Assembly: GCA_964638515.1 (NCBI GenBank)
Contig: CAZWZL010000003.1
Span: forward strand, 50,276-114,275
Source: CAYPGJ01 sp964638515
GTDB taxonomy: Bacteria > Planctomycetota > Phycisphaerae > Phycisphaerales > UBA1924
Length of the DNA stretch: 64,000 nucleotides
Direction of reading: 5' to 3'
Positions 30,833-40,384 of this stretch are shown piece after piece. Positions within the stretch are counted from its first letter, which is position 1. Every line of letters starts with the position of its first letter. A model generated the notes under the pieces. It saw nothing but the letters and a program-made list of their open reading frames with translations, did not search any database and was not told the DNA's origin. The position numbers and the translations under genes are program-made.

Positions 30833-31810
30833 CTAGACGCGTCGGGGGGACGGCAGGCGCGCGCCGATCGATCGGAGGGCGTCGCGGTCGCCCTCGCTGA
30901 GTTCATCCGGCTTCGGGGGCACGATGCGGACCACGGCAAAGAAATCGCCGCGGCGGCCCGGTGCGCCGGCGCGGGCGTCGGTTTCGAAGCCGCGAGCTCG
31001 GATGCGCAGGCGCGCGCCGCTGGGCGTGCCGGGGGGCGCGGTGATCTGCGCGGTCTCGTGTCCGTCCGGAGGGAGCGGAACGCCGACCTTGGCGCCGAGC
31101 GTTGCTTCGACGATGGTGAGCGTGACGTCCGTGAGCACGTCGAGCCCATCACGCCGGAAAGTGGGGTGCGGGAGGAGCCGGACTGTGAGGATGAGATCGC
31201 CCACGGAGCCCCCGCGGCCCCGGCGCCCCTTGCCGCGCAGCCGGAGTTTGGCTCCGGTATCGACGCCTCGCGGGATGTTGATGTCGATGGTCTCCTCATC
31301 TCCGTCGCGCGCGATCTGGATCGTGACCGTCCCGCCGTCGTACGCGGTCTCGAACGGGACGTCGATGGTGTGGTGAATGTCGGCGCCCTTGGGTCGAGCG
31401 CGCGTTCGGGGCGTTTCGCGCTCGGCCCCGCGCGCACCGGGTCCACGACCTCCTCCGAAGAACTCCTCGAAGATTGAGCCGATGTCCTCGGGATCGAAGC
31501 TCACGTCGCCCGGCGTGCCGCCGATGTTGGTCCACGTGTACGTGCCGCGAGGCGGGGCCCCTGAGCGCGCGTGCGGGACGCCGCCGGTGTAGGCCCCGTG
31601 ACCGACCCGGTCATAGGTGGCCCGCTTGTCGGGATCCGAAAGAACGTCGTACGCCTCCTGCACTTCGGCGAACCGGGTGGCGGCGTCGGCCTGTTTGTTC
31701 ACATCGGGGTGGAGTTCACGGGCGAGCTTTCGATGCGCGGAGCGGATCTGGTCCGCGGTGGCGCCCCGGGGGATCGACAGAACCTCGTAGTAGTCGCGTT
31801 TTCTGGCCAT
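30833..31810 (-). CDS. DnaJ/CbpA-type J-domain co-chaperone
   Basis: The 325-residue protein has an N-terminal J domain with the HPD motif at residues 34-36, a Gly/Phe-rich linker (about 70-110, IFEEFFGGG), then two substrate-binding beta domains ending near residue 300. It lacks the CxxCxGxG zinc-finger repeats of DnaJ, so it is a type II J-protein like CbpA. It would stimulate DnaK ATPase and deliver clients. It converges on the HEAT-like gene with 1 base between. No dnaK or grpE is in the window. Confidence 0.92.
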   Translation of the reverse strand: MARKRDYYEVLSIPRGATADQIRSAHRKLARELHPDVNKQADAATRFAEVQEAYDVLSDPDKRATYDRVGHGAYTGGVPHARSGAPPRGTYTWTNIGGTPGDVSFDPEDIGSIFEEFFGGGRGPGARGAERETPRTRARPKGADIHHTIDVPFETAYDGGTVTIQIARDGDEETIDINIPRGVDTGAKLRLRGKGRRGRGGSVGDLILTVRLLPHPTFRRDGLDVLTDVTLTIVEATLGAKVGVPLPPDGHETAQITAPPGTPSGARLRIRARGFETDARAGAPGRRGDFFAVVRIVPPKPDELSEGDRDALRSIGARLPSPRRV

Positions 31811-31879
31811 CCGTAGTGTGCAATGATCGGAATGAGGCTTCGCCCGCCTTTCGAGATTGTACGGCGAACACCCAAAGGG

Positions 31880-32647
31880 TCAGTGCGGATGCGTTGGATC
31901 GCGCCATGCGGCTAGCGCGGCGCGAGCGCCGAGTTCGGGGTCCGGCAGCCCTCGCAGATCGAGCGTGACGAATTCGCGATACCCGCCCGTGACGAGCGAC
32001 ACGCTGTAGGCCAGAACGTCCAAGCGCGAACCGGGGGCGCCGACATGAACGCGCCCGGCGGGCCCGGCGTCAGAGAGTCGGGCGGCGGAGAGTCGGCCTT
32101 GGCGCAGCAGTGTCGAGGCTTCCCGGGCTGGATCGGCGTCGGCCAGAAGCAACATGGCCGGGTCGAGCCCGACGTCGAAGCCGCGCGCCGCGAGAGTACG
32201 AACGGGCCGTGCGTGATCGGCCAGGCCGGCGCCGAATCGTTCAGCCGCGGCGGCCAGCGCGGACACCACGCCTTCGAGGGGCTCCGGTGGCAGGAGTATC
32301 GAGACAAGCGGAGCACTCGCGCCGCCGCACCCTCGCGCGAGATCGACCGCGAGCCCGCATGCCGCGGCCACCGCGTCCGCCGCGCGATCGGCGTTCGCGG
32401 GGCTGGTGAAATGCTCGGGGGGGATCCACAGATCAAGTCCCGCGAACGCGAGTTCCGACCGGCGGAGCAGCGATGCGAGATCCCGTCGGGCGGAGGCATC
32501 CAGCGAACGAGGGCGGGTCTCGGGGTGGGTGGCGTCGATCGCCACGGCACGGAAGCCGGCTGCGGGGACGCCGTCGATCAGCTTGCGCACTCCCGCGGGC
32601 GTCGGAAGTCCGGTCAGAGCCAGCGCCAGAGGGGGCAGTTCGAACAC
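31880..32647 (-). CDS. TIM-barrel sugar-phosphate-isomerase/epimerase-like protein
   Basis: The 255-residue protein has the alternating strand-helix pattern of the xylose-isomerase-like TIM barrel (GFRAVAIDATHP, LAFAGLDLWIPPEHF, LVSILLPPEPLEGV). The usual metal-binding His/Asp/Glu set is not clearly seen, so it may be a degenerate member. The start is a GTG placed to avoid overlap with the divergent endonuclease III gene, 49 bases away; the open frame further upstream reads into that gene. Substrate unknown. Confidence 0.65.
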   Translation of the reverse strand: MFELPPLALALTGLPTPAGVRKLIDGVPAAGFRAVAIDATHPETRPRSLDASARRDLASLLRRSELAFAGLDLWIPPEHFTSPANADRAADAVAAACGLAVDLARGCGGASAPLVSILLPPEPLEGVVSALAAAAERFGAGLADHARPVRTLAARGFDVGLDPAMLLLADADPAREASTLLRQGRLSAARLSDAGPAGRVHVGAPGSRLDVLAYSVSLVTGGYREFVTLDLRGLPDPELGARAALAAWRDPTHPH

Positions 32648-32696
32648 GCGCGAGGTTGTACCACCGAGCCGTGATTCGTGCGGGTAGGATCGGGAA

Positions 32697-33515
32697 GTGG
32701 TCAAGAAGCAGGTCCAGCGAAAACCCGTGAAGCGTGCGGATTCGGTCGCGGCCCGAGCGAAGGAAGCGTCGCCGGGCGCCGTTATTCCGTTCGAGTTGCC
32801 CGTCGTCACCGCAGCGGAGAAGCGCCGGGCCGCGGCGTTGCTCGACGCCCTTCGTGCCCGATACCCGGACGCCAACTGCGCCCTGGAGCACACGCGTCCG
32901 CACGAGCTTCTCGCGGCCACGATTCTGAGCGCCCAATGCACGGACGCGGCCGTGAACCGCGCCACACCCGCCCTCTTCGCGCGATTTCCCATGCCGAGGG
33001 ATTACGCGCGCTCCAGCCCGGAGGACATCGAACCGTACGTCCGCACGCTGGGGTTCTTCCGCAACAAGGCCAAGTCGCTGCATTTGTCCATGAGCGACAT
33101 CGTGTCGCGGTTCGGGGGAGAGGTTCCCCGAACGATGGATGACCTGCTCTCCCTGCACGGAGTCGCGCGAAAGACGGCCAACGTCGTGCTGGGCAACGCG
33201 TTCGGAATCAACGTCGGCGTGGTCGTCGACACGCACGTGCAACGGCTCTCGGTTCGGCTCGGGCTGGCGCCGGAGGGCGCGAGCGTCGCGTCCATCGAGC
33301 GCCGCCTGATGGCGCTGTTTCCGCGCGAGGCATGGACCGAACTCAGTCACTTGCTCATCTCACACGGGCGAGCGGTGTGCAAGGCCCGCGGCGCATCCTG
33401 CGGAGACGACGCGATCTGCAAGAAGTTCTGCTCGAACGCGGCTCCGGCCCCGGCCTCCGGTTTGAAGCCCGCTCGCGGCGGCGCGGGCCGCCAGACTCGC
33501 GCTTCGGCGCGGTAA
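32697..33515 (+). CDS. nth: Endonuclease III (DNA glycosylase/AP lyase)
   Basis: The 272-residue base-excision enzyme removes oxidised pyrimidines and cleaves the abasic site. The helix-hairpin-helix LLSLHGVARKTANVVLG contains the catalytic K159, and D178 sits in VVDTHVQRL. Four cysteines for an iron-sulfur cluster are present (C228, C235, C241, C245), but in the spacing 6-5-3 instead of the usual 6-2-5. The N-terminus has a basic extension of about 35 residues beyond the E. coli enzyme (211 residues), and a basic C-tail follows the cluster. The GTG start lies 49 bases from the start of the divergent TIM-barrel gene. Confidence 0.95.
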   Translation: MVKKQVQRKPVKRADSVAARAKEASPGAVIPFELPVVTAAEKRRAAALLDALRARYPDANCALEHTRPHELLAATILSAQCTDAAVNRATPALFARFPMPRDYARSSPEDIEPYVRTLGFFRNKAKSLHLSMSDIVSRFGGEVPRTMDDLLSLHGVARKTANVVLGNAFGINVGVVVDTHVQRLSVRLGLAPEGASVASIERRLMALFPREAWTELSHLLISHGRAVCKARGASCGDDAICKKFCSNAAPAPASGLKPARGGAGRQTRASAR

Positions 33516-33524
33516 ACTCCGGGG

Positions 33525-33836
33525 ATGTCCCGCATGGAACAGCTGCGGCGCCTTCTCGCGCTCGACGACGCCGACGCCGATCTGCACTACATGATCGCAC
33601 AGGAACACCTCGGCGCCGGAGATCACGATGAGGCGGTGAAGCACTTTGATCGTTGCCTCTCGCTCGACGCGGGCTATCTGTACGCGCATTACCACAAGGC
33701 CCGCGCTCTCGAAGAAGCCGGGCGAGCGCCCGACGCCGTGACCACCCTTCGGGCGGGTCTCAAAGAGGCGCAGACTCGTGGTGATCTGAAGGCCATCAGC
33801 GAATTGCGCTCGTACCTCGATGCGTTGGAGCCCTAA
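33525..33836 (+). CDS. Small TPR protein
   Basis: The 103-residue product is nearly all tetratricopeptide repeat: ADLHYMIAQEHLGAGDHDEA and YAHYHKARALEEAGRAPDA carry the small/large residue pattern. TPR proteins bind partner proteins; which one is unknown. It lies between nth (9 bases) and recX (1 base) on the same strand, so it is probably in their transcript. Confidence 0.82.
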   Translation: MSRMEQLRRLLALDDADADLHYMIAQEHLGAGDHDEAVKHFDRCLSLDAGYLYAHYHKARALEEAGRAPDAVTTLRAGLKEAQTRGDLKAISELRSYLDALEP

Positions 33837-33837
33837 C

Positions 33838-34548
33838 GTGCCCGCTCGCGCTGATGGATCCGATGGCGGTCTGTTCGGCGGAGACGCGACGGCGCTGATC
33901 ACGGCGCTGCGGCCGCTCGCGTCTCGCCCCGGGCTCGTTTCGATCTTCGTCGGCAAGAAGAGGGTCGGCCAAGCTCGGGAAGGAACGGTCATCGAGCTCG
34001 GGCTGCACGTTGGAGGAGGCTGGACGAGCGGTCTGGCTCAGCGCGTGGAACGCGCGGCACGCGCGGACGCCGCGGAGCGTGACGGCGCACGTTTCGTCTC
34101 GCGCCGAGCGAGATCCGAAGCGGCGGTGCGGGCCCACCTTCAGGAGAAGGGCCACGACGAAGAGGCCGTGCACGAGGCGATACGGCGACTGCGATCGATC
34201 GGCGCGATCAATGATGCGGCGCTCGCGCAGGACCTCGTGCGGGCGATGGATCGGCGCGGGCCGAGTGCTCGCCGGGCGGTGGCGGCGCGAGGCGAGCGAG
34301 CGCGGCTCCCGTCCGAGTCGATCGATGCCGCCATCCGGGCGCGCGGCGAGATCGCCGATGCCGATCTGGCCGTGCGGCTGGTGCGCGATCGGCTCCCGGC
34401 GTGGCTGGAAGCGCACGGACCGACCACCGCGGCGAGGCGCGCTCTCGCGCTCCTGGCGCGACGCGGCTTCGCGGAGGAGGAGGCGGATCACGCGGTTCGG
34501 CTCGCGCTGCGGGAAGCCGGGGTGTCTTCGCTGGGTCCTGAAGAGTGA
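33838..34548 (+). CDS. recX: Regulatory protein RecX
   Basis: The 236-residue protein is made of three-helix repeats typical of RecX, which binds RecA filaments and limits recombination: RSEAAVRAHLQEKGHDEEAV, then AINDAALAQDLVRA and IDAAI/EEEADHAVRLAL. I chose the GTG at 33838, with GGAG seven bases before it; an ATG at 33820 overlaps the previous gene. RecX usually lies next to recA, which is not in this window. Confidence rests on the repeat pattern and length. Confidence 0.85.
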   Translation: MPARADGSDGGLFGGDATALITALRPLASRPGLVSIFVGKKRVGQAREGTVIELGLHVGGGWTSGLAQRVERAARADAAERDGARFVSRRARSEAAVRAHLQEKGHDEEAVHEAIRRLRSIGAINDAALAQDLVRAMDRRGPSARRAVAARGERARLPSESIDAAIRARGEIADADLAVRLVRDRLPAWLEAHGPTTAARRALALLARRGFAEEEADHAVRLALREAGVSSLGPEE

Positions 34549-34571
34549 ATCTTCGGACGGACCCCGTTACC

Positions 34572-35093
34572 ATGCGGAACATGACGGCCTTTCACCTATC
34601 CTCGCTCCGTGTCGGAATCCTGATCGCGGCCGGCGCGGGCGTGCTCGCGGCGTGTTCGAGCGAGTCCAATGAGCGTCTCGGCGTGGGCCAGGAGCGGCTT
34701 TCGTCGTTTCGCACGAACGCCGAGCCGGCGAGCATCCCTGCGGACGACGCGCCCTCTCCCGGCGTGGCGGACCGGTCGGGCTGGGAGTCGGTCGCCATCG
34801 TCGTTCCTATGGATGCCACGGCCCATCAGCCGAGCTATCGGCTTCCGCCGTTTGGCGCCGACGAGGCCCTCAACGCGCGCCAGCGCGGCGCGTACCCCGA
34901 TCATGCGTCGTGCCTTGAGACCGCTGGCAACCCGGGGGCACGGGCGGCAGAGGGCGTGGTTGCGCCGCTTCAGGCTGCGGGCGAGATCGTGCTGTTCCCG
35001 TTCGCGTCCATCTTCGGTTCACCGCCGTGGGCGCGCGCAGCGAGCCCCGCGCTGGCGTATGAGCGATCTCGTCAGCCGGGCAAGGCGCAATGA
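34572..35093 (+). CDS. Small lipoprotein of unknown function
   Basis: The 173-residue product has a signal with lipobox VLAAC (C28). The mature part is short and shows a late conserved-looking stretch (GEIVLFPFASIFGSPPWARA) but no known domain. Its stop overlaps the next ATG by 4 bases (ATGA), tying it to the rhodanese gene. Start codon: the ATG at 34572 is nine bases upstream of another ATG, and either would keep the lipobox. Confidence 0.68.
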   Translation: MRNMTAFHLSSLRVGILIAAGAGVLAACSSESNERLGVGQERLSSFRTNAEPASIPADDAPSPGVADRSGWESVAIVVPMDATAHQPSYRLPPFGADEALNARQRGAYPDHASCLETAGNPGARAAEGVVAPLQAAGEIVLFPFASIFGSPPWARAASPALAYERSRQPGKAQ

Positions 35094-35479
35094 GCGGGAA
35101 CGGGCTGGACGAGCGTGGGCTTCCGGCGGGCTTGCTGCTGAACGAGGATTGGGAGATCACGCCTCGCCAGACGCGGGACCTGCTCGCCGACGCGGGCGCC
35201 AACGCGATGCTCATCGATTGCCGGACCCGCGAGGAGCACTCGCTCGCCCGCATCGCGGGCGCCTTGCTCGTTCCGCTGCACGAATTGGCCGAGGCGTTGG
35301 ACGACCTTCACGAGCACGCGGATCGGACCATCGTCGTCCATTGTCATCACGGGCGGCGATCGCTCCAGGCCGCGGCCATCCTTCGGCAGGCCGGGTTCGG
35401 CAACGTCCGGTCGATGGCCGGGGGCATCGATCTCTGGTCAATTGACATCGATTCGCGCGTGCCCCGATACGACAAATAG
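35090..35479 (+). CDS. Rhodanese-like protein
   Basis: The single-domain 129-residue protein has the active-site loop CHHGRRS (C85-S91), so it should be able to carry a persulfide, as in GlpE-type thiosulfate sulfurtransferases. The strand LIDCRTREEHSLARIAGALLVP is the conserved N-terminal part of the fold, and FGNVRSMAGGIDLWS the C-terminal part. It is coupled by a 4-base overlap with the lipoprotein gene before it, and converges on the giant GspK-like gene with 7 bases between. Confidence 0.87.
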   Translation: MSGNGLDERGLPAGLLLNEDWEITPRQTRDLLADAGANAMLIDCRTREEHSLARIAGALLVPLHELAEALDDLHEHADRTIVVHCHHGRRSLQAAAILRQAGFGNVRSMAGGIDLWSIDIDSRVPRYDK

Positions 35480-35486
35480 TCGACGC

Positions 35487-38400
35487 TTAGTTCGGCAGCT
35501 CGGTGAACAGCAGCACTCGGGGGCGGTCCGTCGGCTTGCGGACATTGGAACGATCGAACACGGCCAGCCATCGCGATTCGTGGGTGGGCTCGAGATGGTT
35601 GAGCAGCTGGGCGCGTTCCGTGGCGTTGGCCCCGGCCGGGATCTCGATTGCTTCGATACGGCGCGGGTCATACCCGCGCACGACAAACCACGCCGTGAAC
35701 ACGTCGCTCCTGGTCGTCGCGATGTTGGAGATCGCGCGGAAGATGGCGAGGCGTTGCTCTGCGTCGTTCACGGGGTCGTAGACGCGCGCCGTAGCGCCGC
35801 CCGAGCCGCTTGGGCGCACATCGAGGACGGAATCGACCTCAGCCACGCCCGGCGAGGTGGGGGTCGTCGCCACGCCAGCGTTGGGCTGCAGCGCGCCCGC
35901 GAGCGCCAGGTCGGCGAACGTGCTGTACTGCACGCCGGTCGTGAATGCCCCCACCGTGCCGCTGAGGGGCGCAGCCTGTAGCCCTCCGTGCCAGAGCGAG
36001 AGGTTGGCCACTTCTCCGATGTAATGGAAGCCGAGCGCCGGAAGACCGGCGTTCGGCGGCTCGCCGACGGTGCGCAGGCCGGGATAGTTCAGCTTGCCCG
36101 TCCGGCTCTGTCCGCCGGTGAGCGTGCTGAATTCGCCCAGGCCGTCGCGGTAGTCCGAGATCAGCGCGGCCCGATCGGTCAGTTGTGCGATCGGCGAGCT
36201 CGGTCCGCCGCTGGTGGCGTCTGCCAGCGAGTTAGCGTATGTGGTCGACACGCTCACGTCGTACCAGGGCGAGACGAACGGGAGCATCCTGATCGCTTTG
36301 AGCGGCGCCGTGTTGATGTTCACGCGCCCCTGCGCAAGATCGCCGGGGATATCGAGCACCTCGAACGCATCGAACACGCGGAGCGCGAGGGGCGCCGCCA
36401 GCGCGTCCGGGAGGTTGGCCACGGAGGCCATGCCGGTGGGCGGCGTGTTGCCCAAGTAATTCAGCGTGTAGCGAGACGGGTCGAGGGTCCCGAGATAGGG
36501 ATTCGGCGGGCTCGTGCCGCTGCCGTCGTACTGCGTCTCCGCGGGGTCGCCCAGCTGCTCGCTCACCGTGCGCCAATACCCGCCTGTGGTTGGGTCGGCC
36601 ATGCCGAAGAATTGCGGGATGGCCGTGGGCACGGCGGCGCGATCGATGCGCGGCGCGAGTTCGAGCGGGTCGACCGACCGATCGCCGTGCACGTACATGT
36701 GCGCAAACGTGCAGAGCATGTGCAGCTCGCTCGTCGCTGCCAAGGAACCCAGACGGTCCGTCTCTTCTCGCTCTGCCTGCGTCGGGCTGCCGATGTCGCG
36801 GGAGGGGGGGCGGTTGGGCACGAACAGCTGAAAGGCGGGGAGCTGAGCCGCCGCGTTCATGTGATCGAACGGTTCCTTCGCTTTTCCGAGCAGGTCTTGC
36901 AGCCCTCCCGTCGGGTATCCGATGGCGATCCCTCTCAGAAGGTCTTCCGGCGGAGGAACCGTTGGAGAAGGGATGTCCGTCCACCAGGATTGGTACCAGA
37001 TCGATGCCCCGCCGCTGCCCGTGTTCGACGGCTCCATGCGACTGACGTTGTTTTCGGCGCGTTCGATCACCCATGCCGGCGAGCCCTCCGCGGCCCCGGA
37101 GCCGTGCTCGGTCGGGCGGCGGACGCCAGTCACGCAGACGATTCGTCCGCTCCATTCCGTCTCCGGAGGCACGAGATTGAGCGCCGGCGGCCGCGTAACC
37201 TGCACATTGCCCTGGAAGGTCCCCGGGAACACGTGCGTGGTCTCGTTGCGCTTCCAGAGGCGATCCACGAGCGCGTTCACGCCGCTCACGGTGCGCCACA
37301 GCGTGACAACACCCATGCCAGTCTGCTGGCCCGGCGCCTGCGCGATGGGCTGGAAGATCACGGGATCCACGGGCGTCGTCGGCCCTGTCCCGCCCGTGAG
37401 CCACAGTTCGAGGGTCGCGGGCGCGGCGGAATCGAAGTGCACCGAGGAGGCGATCTGCCCCTGCACGATGGCCGTCCACTCATCGCGAACGGGCGTCCAT
37501 TCGGAAGCGCTGCGCCCGACCTCGCCCCAGATGATTCTGGAATGGCCCACATCGATCACGCCGGTCAGCGGCATCTGCACGTATCCGGCCGGGGTCTGCA
37601 ATCGAACGATGTAGCCGGAAATGTCCAAGGGCTGCGGCCAGGGGTTGCCGACCTCCACGGCCACGATCGAGCCGAGCTGGCGCGCGGGATCCGTGGGATC
37701 AATCTCGATGTCCGCCTGACCGTTGGGGTCCGCGTCGTAATACGCCAGCGTCCACGCTTCCATGAGGAACGGCTGGCGGTCCAGCCCGATCAGCGTGACG
37801 CCGTCCGAAGGCCGACCGACGAACCGTGCGGGCATTCGCACATCGTCGCTTTGGTTCGTGGGCGGCGCCGCGGCGGACGCCGGCGGAATGGCGATATCCC
37901 CGTGCGAGAACCGCACACCCATGGGGATGACCCCGGCCTGGAATTGCGGGTCCAGCGCGCTCAGGTCCGGCGTGTTGGAGTTCAGGCGCCCGGTGGACGA
38001 GGGATCGATCTCGGGGATGTTGAACAGCCGTGCGACCGTTGGTTGTTCGGCGGTGGGCGTATTGACATCGGGGATCGGGTCGGCTTCGTTGTCCACGGCG
38101 TCAGCGAGGTTCACCGCGAGCGAGGCCGCACGAAGCACGGCGTAGGAGGCGCCGAGGTCGTTCGGGCCGCCCAGCGCTTGCGAGACCTGCCCGAACGTGT
38201 ACGCGGGGCTGCCGATGTTTCCACCGTTGTTGGGCGGTGCGGCTGTGGACGAAGATCCTCCGCCGTAGTGATAGTCATGCCCGCGCCCCGTGGCGCCGTT
38301 GCGCGCATCGAGGATGTCCTGCCGGACCAGAGGGGGATTCAGCGGCTCGTTGGTGGCCAGGGGCGCGAGCGCCCACGTGAAGGCCCCGAAGCTACGCCGG

Positions 38401-40367
38401 ATCAGATCGGCCTTGCGATTGAACTCCGGACCCGTGGCGCCGACGCTGCCGCGCGGGAAGTCCGACACGCGGATCTTACGATTGGCGTACCGACCCTCGT
38501 AGATGGGACGCCCGCTCATCGGTCCGGACACCGTGACCACGGCCGGGTTGAGCACGGGCACGGGGCTCGCATCGCTCGCGCCGCTGTACGTGGTGAGCAG
38601 GTGGCGCACGTCGTCTTCAACTTCCTGCACCGTCGGGCGGCCTCGACGCGAGTTGCCCGGCCGTTCGATCTGCTGCAACGAACGCTCCATGCTCGTCGGA
38701 CGCGCGGCACGGAGCGGGCCGCCCAGCCGGCCTCGAAGATCGGCTGGGCCTGACGTCCGCGTGCCGGCCTGCCCGGGCAGATATCCGAAGTCGAGCCGGC
38801 GCTCGAGCTCGCTGAGCGTGCGATCGTCGTTGCTGGCCCAGAACGTGCGAAGATCCAGCTCGTCGGAGATCGGGTACAAGCGGCCTCCGATATCGGCCGA
38901 AGCGCCGCGCCCTCGATCGGCCAGGAACGCTCGATACGCCACGGCGCGCTCCTCGCGTGTGAAGCGCCAGTTGAGATCAGAGTTGAATGGATATGGGGCG
39001 TTCCCGGAGGCGCGCTCGTACGCGCGATTGATGAGCGAGGTGAGCCCGAGCCCGCGATCGAGGTGCTCGCGGAACGCGGAGCGATAGGAAAGGAGGCTCG
39101 GCACGCCGGGGGAACTCGGGCCGATGTCGAAGAACGACGGCTCCGAGGCGTTGCGCGTGAACCCCGTGATCGCAATGTCCAGCCACGCGCCGTTTGGCGC
39201 GGACGCGTCCTGATTCGGGCCCTCGTTGGCCAGGAACAGGAGGCGGAAGAGGTCGACGTCAGCCGGGGTGCGCCCATCGGTGAGGAACAGGCCTGAAGAA
39301 GCGACCGGCGTTGGGAGAATGTCCACGTCCGGCGCGCCAGAATCCAGCGCGGTATTGACGTTGATGAGCGCGGAGTTATCGATGATGCGCGCCGCGGCCA
39401 CCCACTTGAGCCCGAAGAGACCATCGAGCGAATCGATCGTCTGCCAACGCGAATCCGGGCGAAGGTCCCCGTCGGCGTCGGCCCAGAAGCGCCCATCGGC
39501 GCGATCGAACGGGCGAGGGCCGTTGTTGGGGTCGGCCTGATTGAGCCCGCCGAAAGAAGAGTCCCCGTCTGCCAGCTCGCGCAACGAGTTCATCTGGTAT
39601 CCGAACACCCGCTGCGACAGCCCGCGCTCCGGCGAGTTGCGCTGCGGGCTCACGAAAATCCCGAAGTCGAGGATGGTGTCGGGCGCGAGATCCGCCTCGC
39701 TGTCTCCTCGACCCGACGACTGCGCACGATTCGTGAGGAACCACTGCCCGAGATCGGCAAAACGCCCGTCCGCGCGAACCCATCGCCCGACGGAGCCGAG
39801 ATCGGCTCGCCACCGGTAGCCGTCACGGATGTTCGAGATCTGGGCCCAGTAGCTGTCCTCGGGGCTGTTGCGGACGAAGAAGGGCTCGGTCGTCGAGAGC
39901 CACGCGTCATCGCGCGAGGGCGTGGCGATCGGCGCACCGACACCGGTGGGGTCCAGCACCGCGCGGCTCGAGGGCGGGTCCCAGGGGCGATTCAGATTGA
40001 ACATCGTCGTCGCGAAGTCCCCGTCAACAAACGGATAATCGCTGTACTCCCCGTCCTCGAACATGCGGGGCCAGATCCGCGTCTGGAAATTGGCCGGGTC
40101 GTCGTACTGCGGCACATCGGACGTGGTGATCTTGTTGCCGAACAGATCGGCCGCGAGCAACGCGCCGATCTCGTCGCGAACGCGCTCGGAAGCACGCTCG
40201 TATGGCGCCGCCTGCGCCACGCGCGTCGCGCTCGCCCGCTCCGAGCCGACGTTGGCCAGATAGATCAGCGCCACGATCGCCAGCGTGGCCAGCACGCCCA
40301 CGGCCAGCAGAATCGTGCTGCCGCGGCGCGACGTGAAGCGTCTTCGCATCCGAGTCGATCTCTTCAT
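35487..40367 (-). CDS. Giant GspK-like minor pseudopilin
   Basis: The 1,626-residue product begins MKRSTRMRRRFTSRRG and a hydrophobic helix (STILLAVGVLATLAIVALIY) as in prepilins; cleavage would fall after G16. Like GspK it lacks the Glu at +5. GspK hallmarks are two SAM-like/HhH motifs: INVNTA near residue 333 and VNINTAPLKAIRMLP near 1350. Ordinary GspK has about 320 residues, so this is five times longer; the added sequence is Pro/Gly/Asn-rich and beta-like. The ATG has GGGGAG five bases before it. It is the last gene of the cluster and probably caps the pseudopilus tip. Confidence 0.85.
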   Translation of the reverse strand: MKRSTRMRRRFTSRRGSTILLAVGVLATLAIVALIYLANVGSERASATRVAQAAPYERASERVRDEIGALLAADLFGNKITTSDVPQYDDPANFQTRIWPRMFEDGEYSDYPFVDGDFATTMFNLNRPWDPPSSRAVLDPTGVGAPIATPSRDDAWLSTTEPFFVRNSPEDSYWAQISNIRDGYRWRADLGSVGRWVRADGRFADLGQWFLTNRAQSSGRGDSEADLAPDTILDFGIFVSPQRNSPERGLSQRVFGYQMNSLRELADGDSSFGGLNQADPNNGPRPFDRADGRFWADADGDLRPDSRWQTIDSLDGLFGLKWVAAARIIDNSALINVNTALDSGAPDVDILPTPVASSGLFLTDGRTPADVDLFRLLFLANEGPNQDASAPNGAWLDIAITGFTRNASEPSFFDIGPSSPGVPSLLSYRSAFREHLDRGLGLTSLINRAYERASGNAPYPFNSDLNWRFTREERAVAYRAFLADRGRGASADIGGRLYPISDELDLRTFWASNDDRTLSELERRLDFGYLPGQAGTRTSGPADLRGRLGGPLRAARPTSMERSLQQIERPGNSRRGRPTVQEVEDDVRHLLTTYSGASDASPVPVLNPAVVTVSGPMSGRPIYEGRYANRKIRVSDFPRGSVGATGPEFNRKADLIRRSFGAFTWALAPLATNEPLNPPLVRQDILDARNGATGRGHDYHYGGGSSSTAAPPNNGGNIGSPAYTFGQVSQALGGPNDLGASYAVLRAASLAVNLADAVDNEADPIPDVNTPTAEQPTVARLFNIPEIDPSSTGRLNSNTPDLSALDPQFQAGVIPMGVRFSHGDIAIPPASAAAPPTNQSDDVRMPARFVGRPSDGVTLIGLDRQPFLMEAWTLAYYDADPNGQADIEIDPTDPARQLGSIVAVEVGNPWPQPLDISGYIVRLQTPAGYVQMPLTGVIDVGHSRIIWGEVGRSASEWTPVRDEWTAIVQGQIASSVHFDSAAPATLELWLTGGTGPTTPVDPVIFQPIAQAPGQQTGMGVVTLWRTVSGVNALVDRLWKRNETTHVFPGTFQGNVQVTRPPALNLVPPETEWSGRIVCVTGVRRPTEHGSGAAEGSPAWVIERAENNVSRMEPSNTGSGGASIWYQSWWTDIPSPTVPPPEDLLRGIAIGYPTGGLQDLLGKAKEPFDHMNAAAQLPAFQLFVPNRPPSRDIGSPTQAEREETDRLGSLAATSELHMLCTFAHMYVHGDRSVDPLELAPRIDRAAVPTAIPQFFGMADPTTGGYWRTVSEQLGDPAETQYDGSGTSPPNPYLGTLDPSRYTLNYLGNTPPTGMASVANLPDALAAPLALRVFDAFEVLDIPGDLAQGRVNINTAPLKAIRMLPFVSPWYDVSVSTTYANSLADATSGGPSSPIAQLTDRAALISDYRDGLGEFSTLTGGQSRTGKLNYPGLRTVGEPPNAGLPALGFHYIGEVANLSLWHGGLQAAPLSGTVGAFTTGVQYSTFADLALAGALQPNAGVATTPTSPGVAEVDSVLDVRPSGSGGATARVYDPVNDAEQRLAIFRAISNIATTRSDVFTAWFVVRGYDPRRIEAIEIPAGANATERAQLLNHLEPTHESRWLAVFDRSNVRKPTDRPRVLLFTELPN

Positions 40368-40384
40368 GTTGTCTCCCCGCCCGT

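Noticed and set aside
35988..38753. 921-codon open frame on the plus strand within the giant GspK-like gene
   Set aside because: It has Arg/His/Val-rich low-complexity translation and no motif, while the opposite strand has prepilin and SAM-like motifs and fits the operon.
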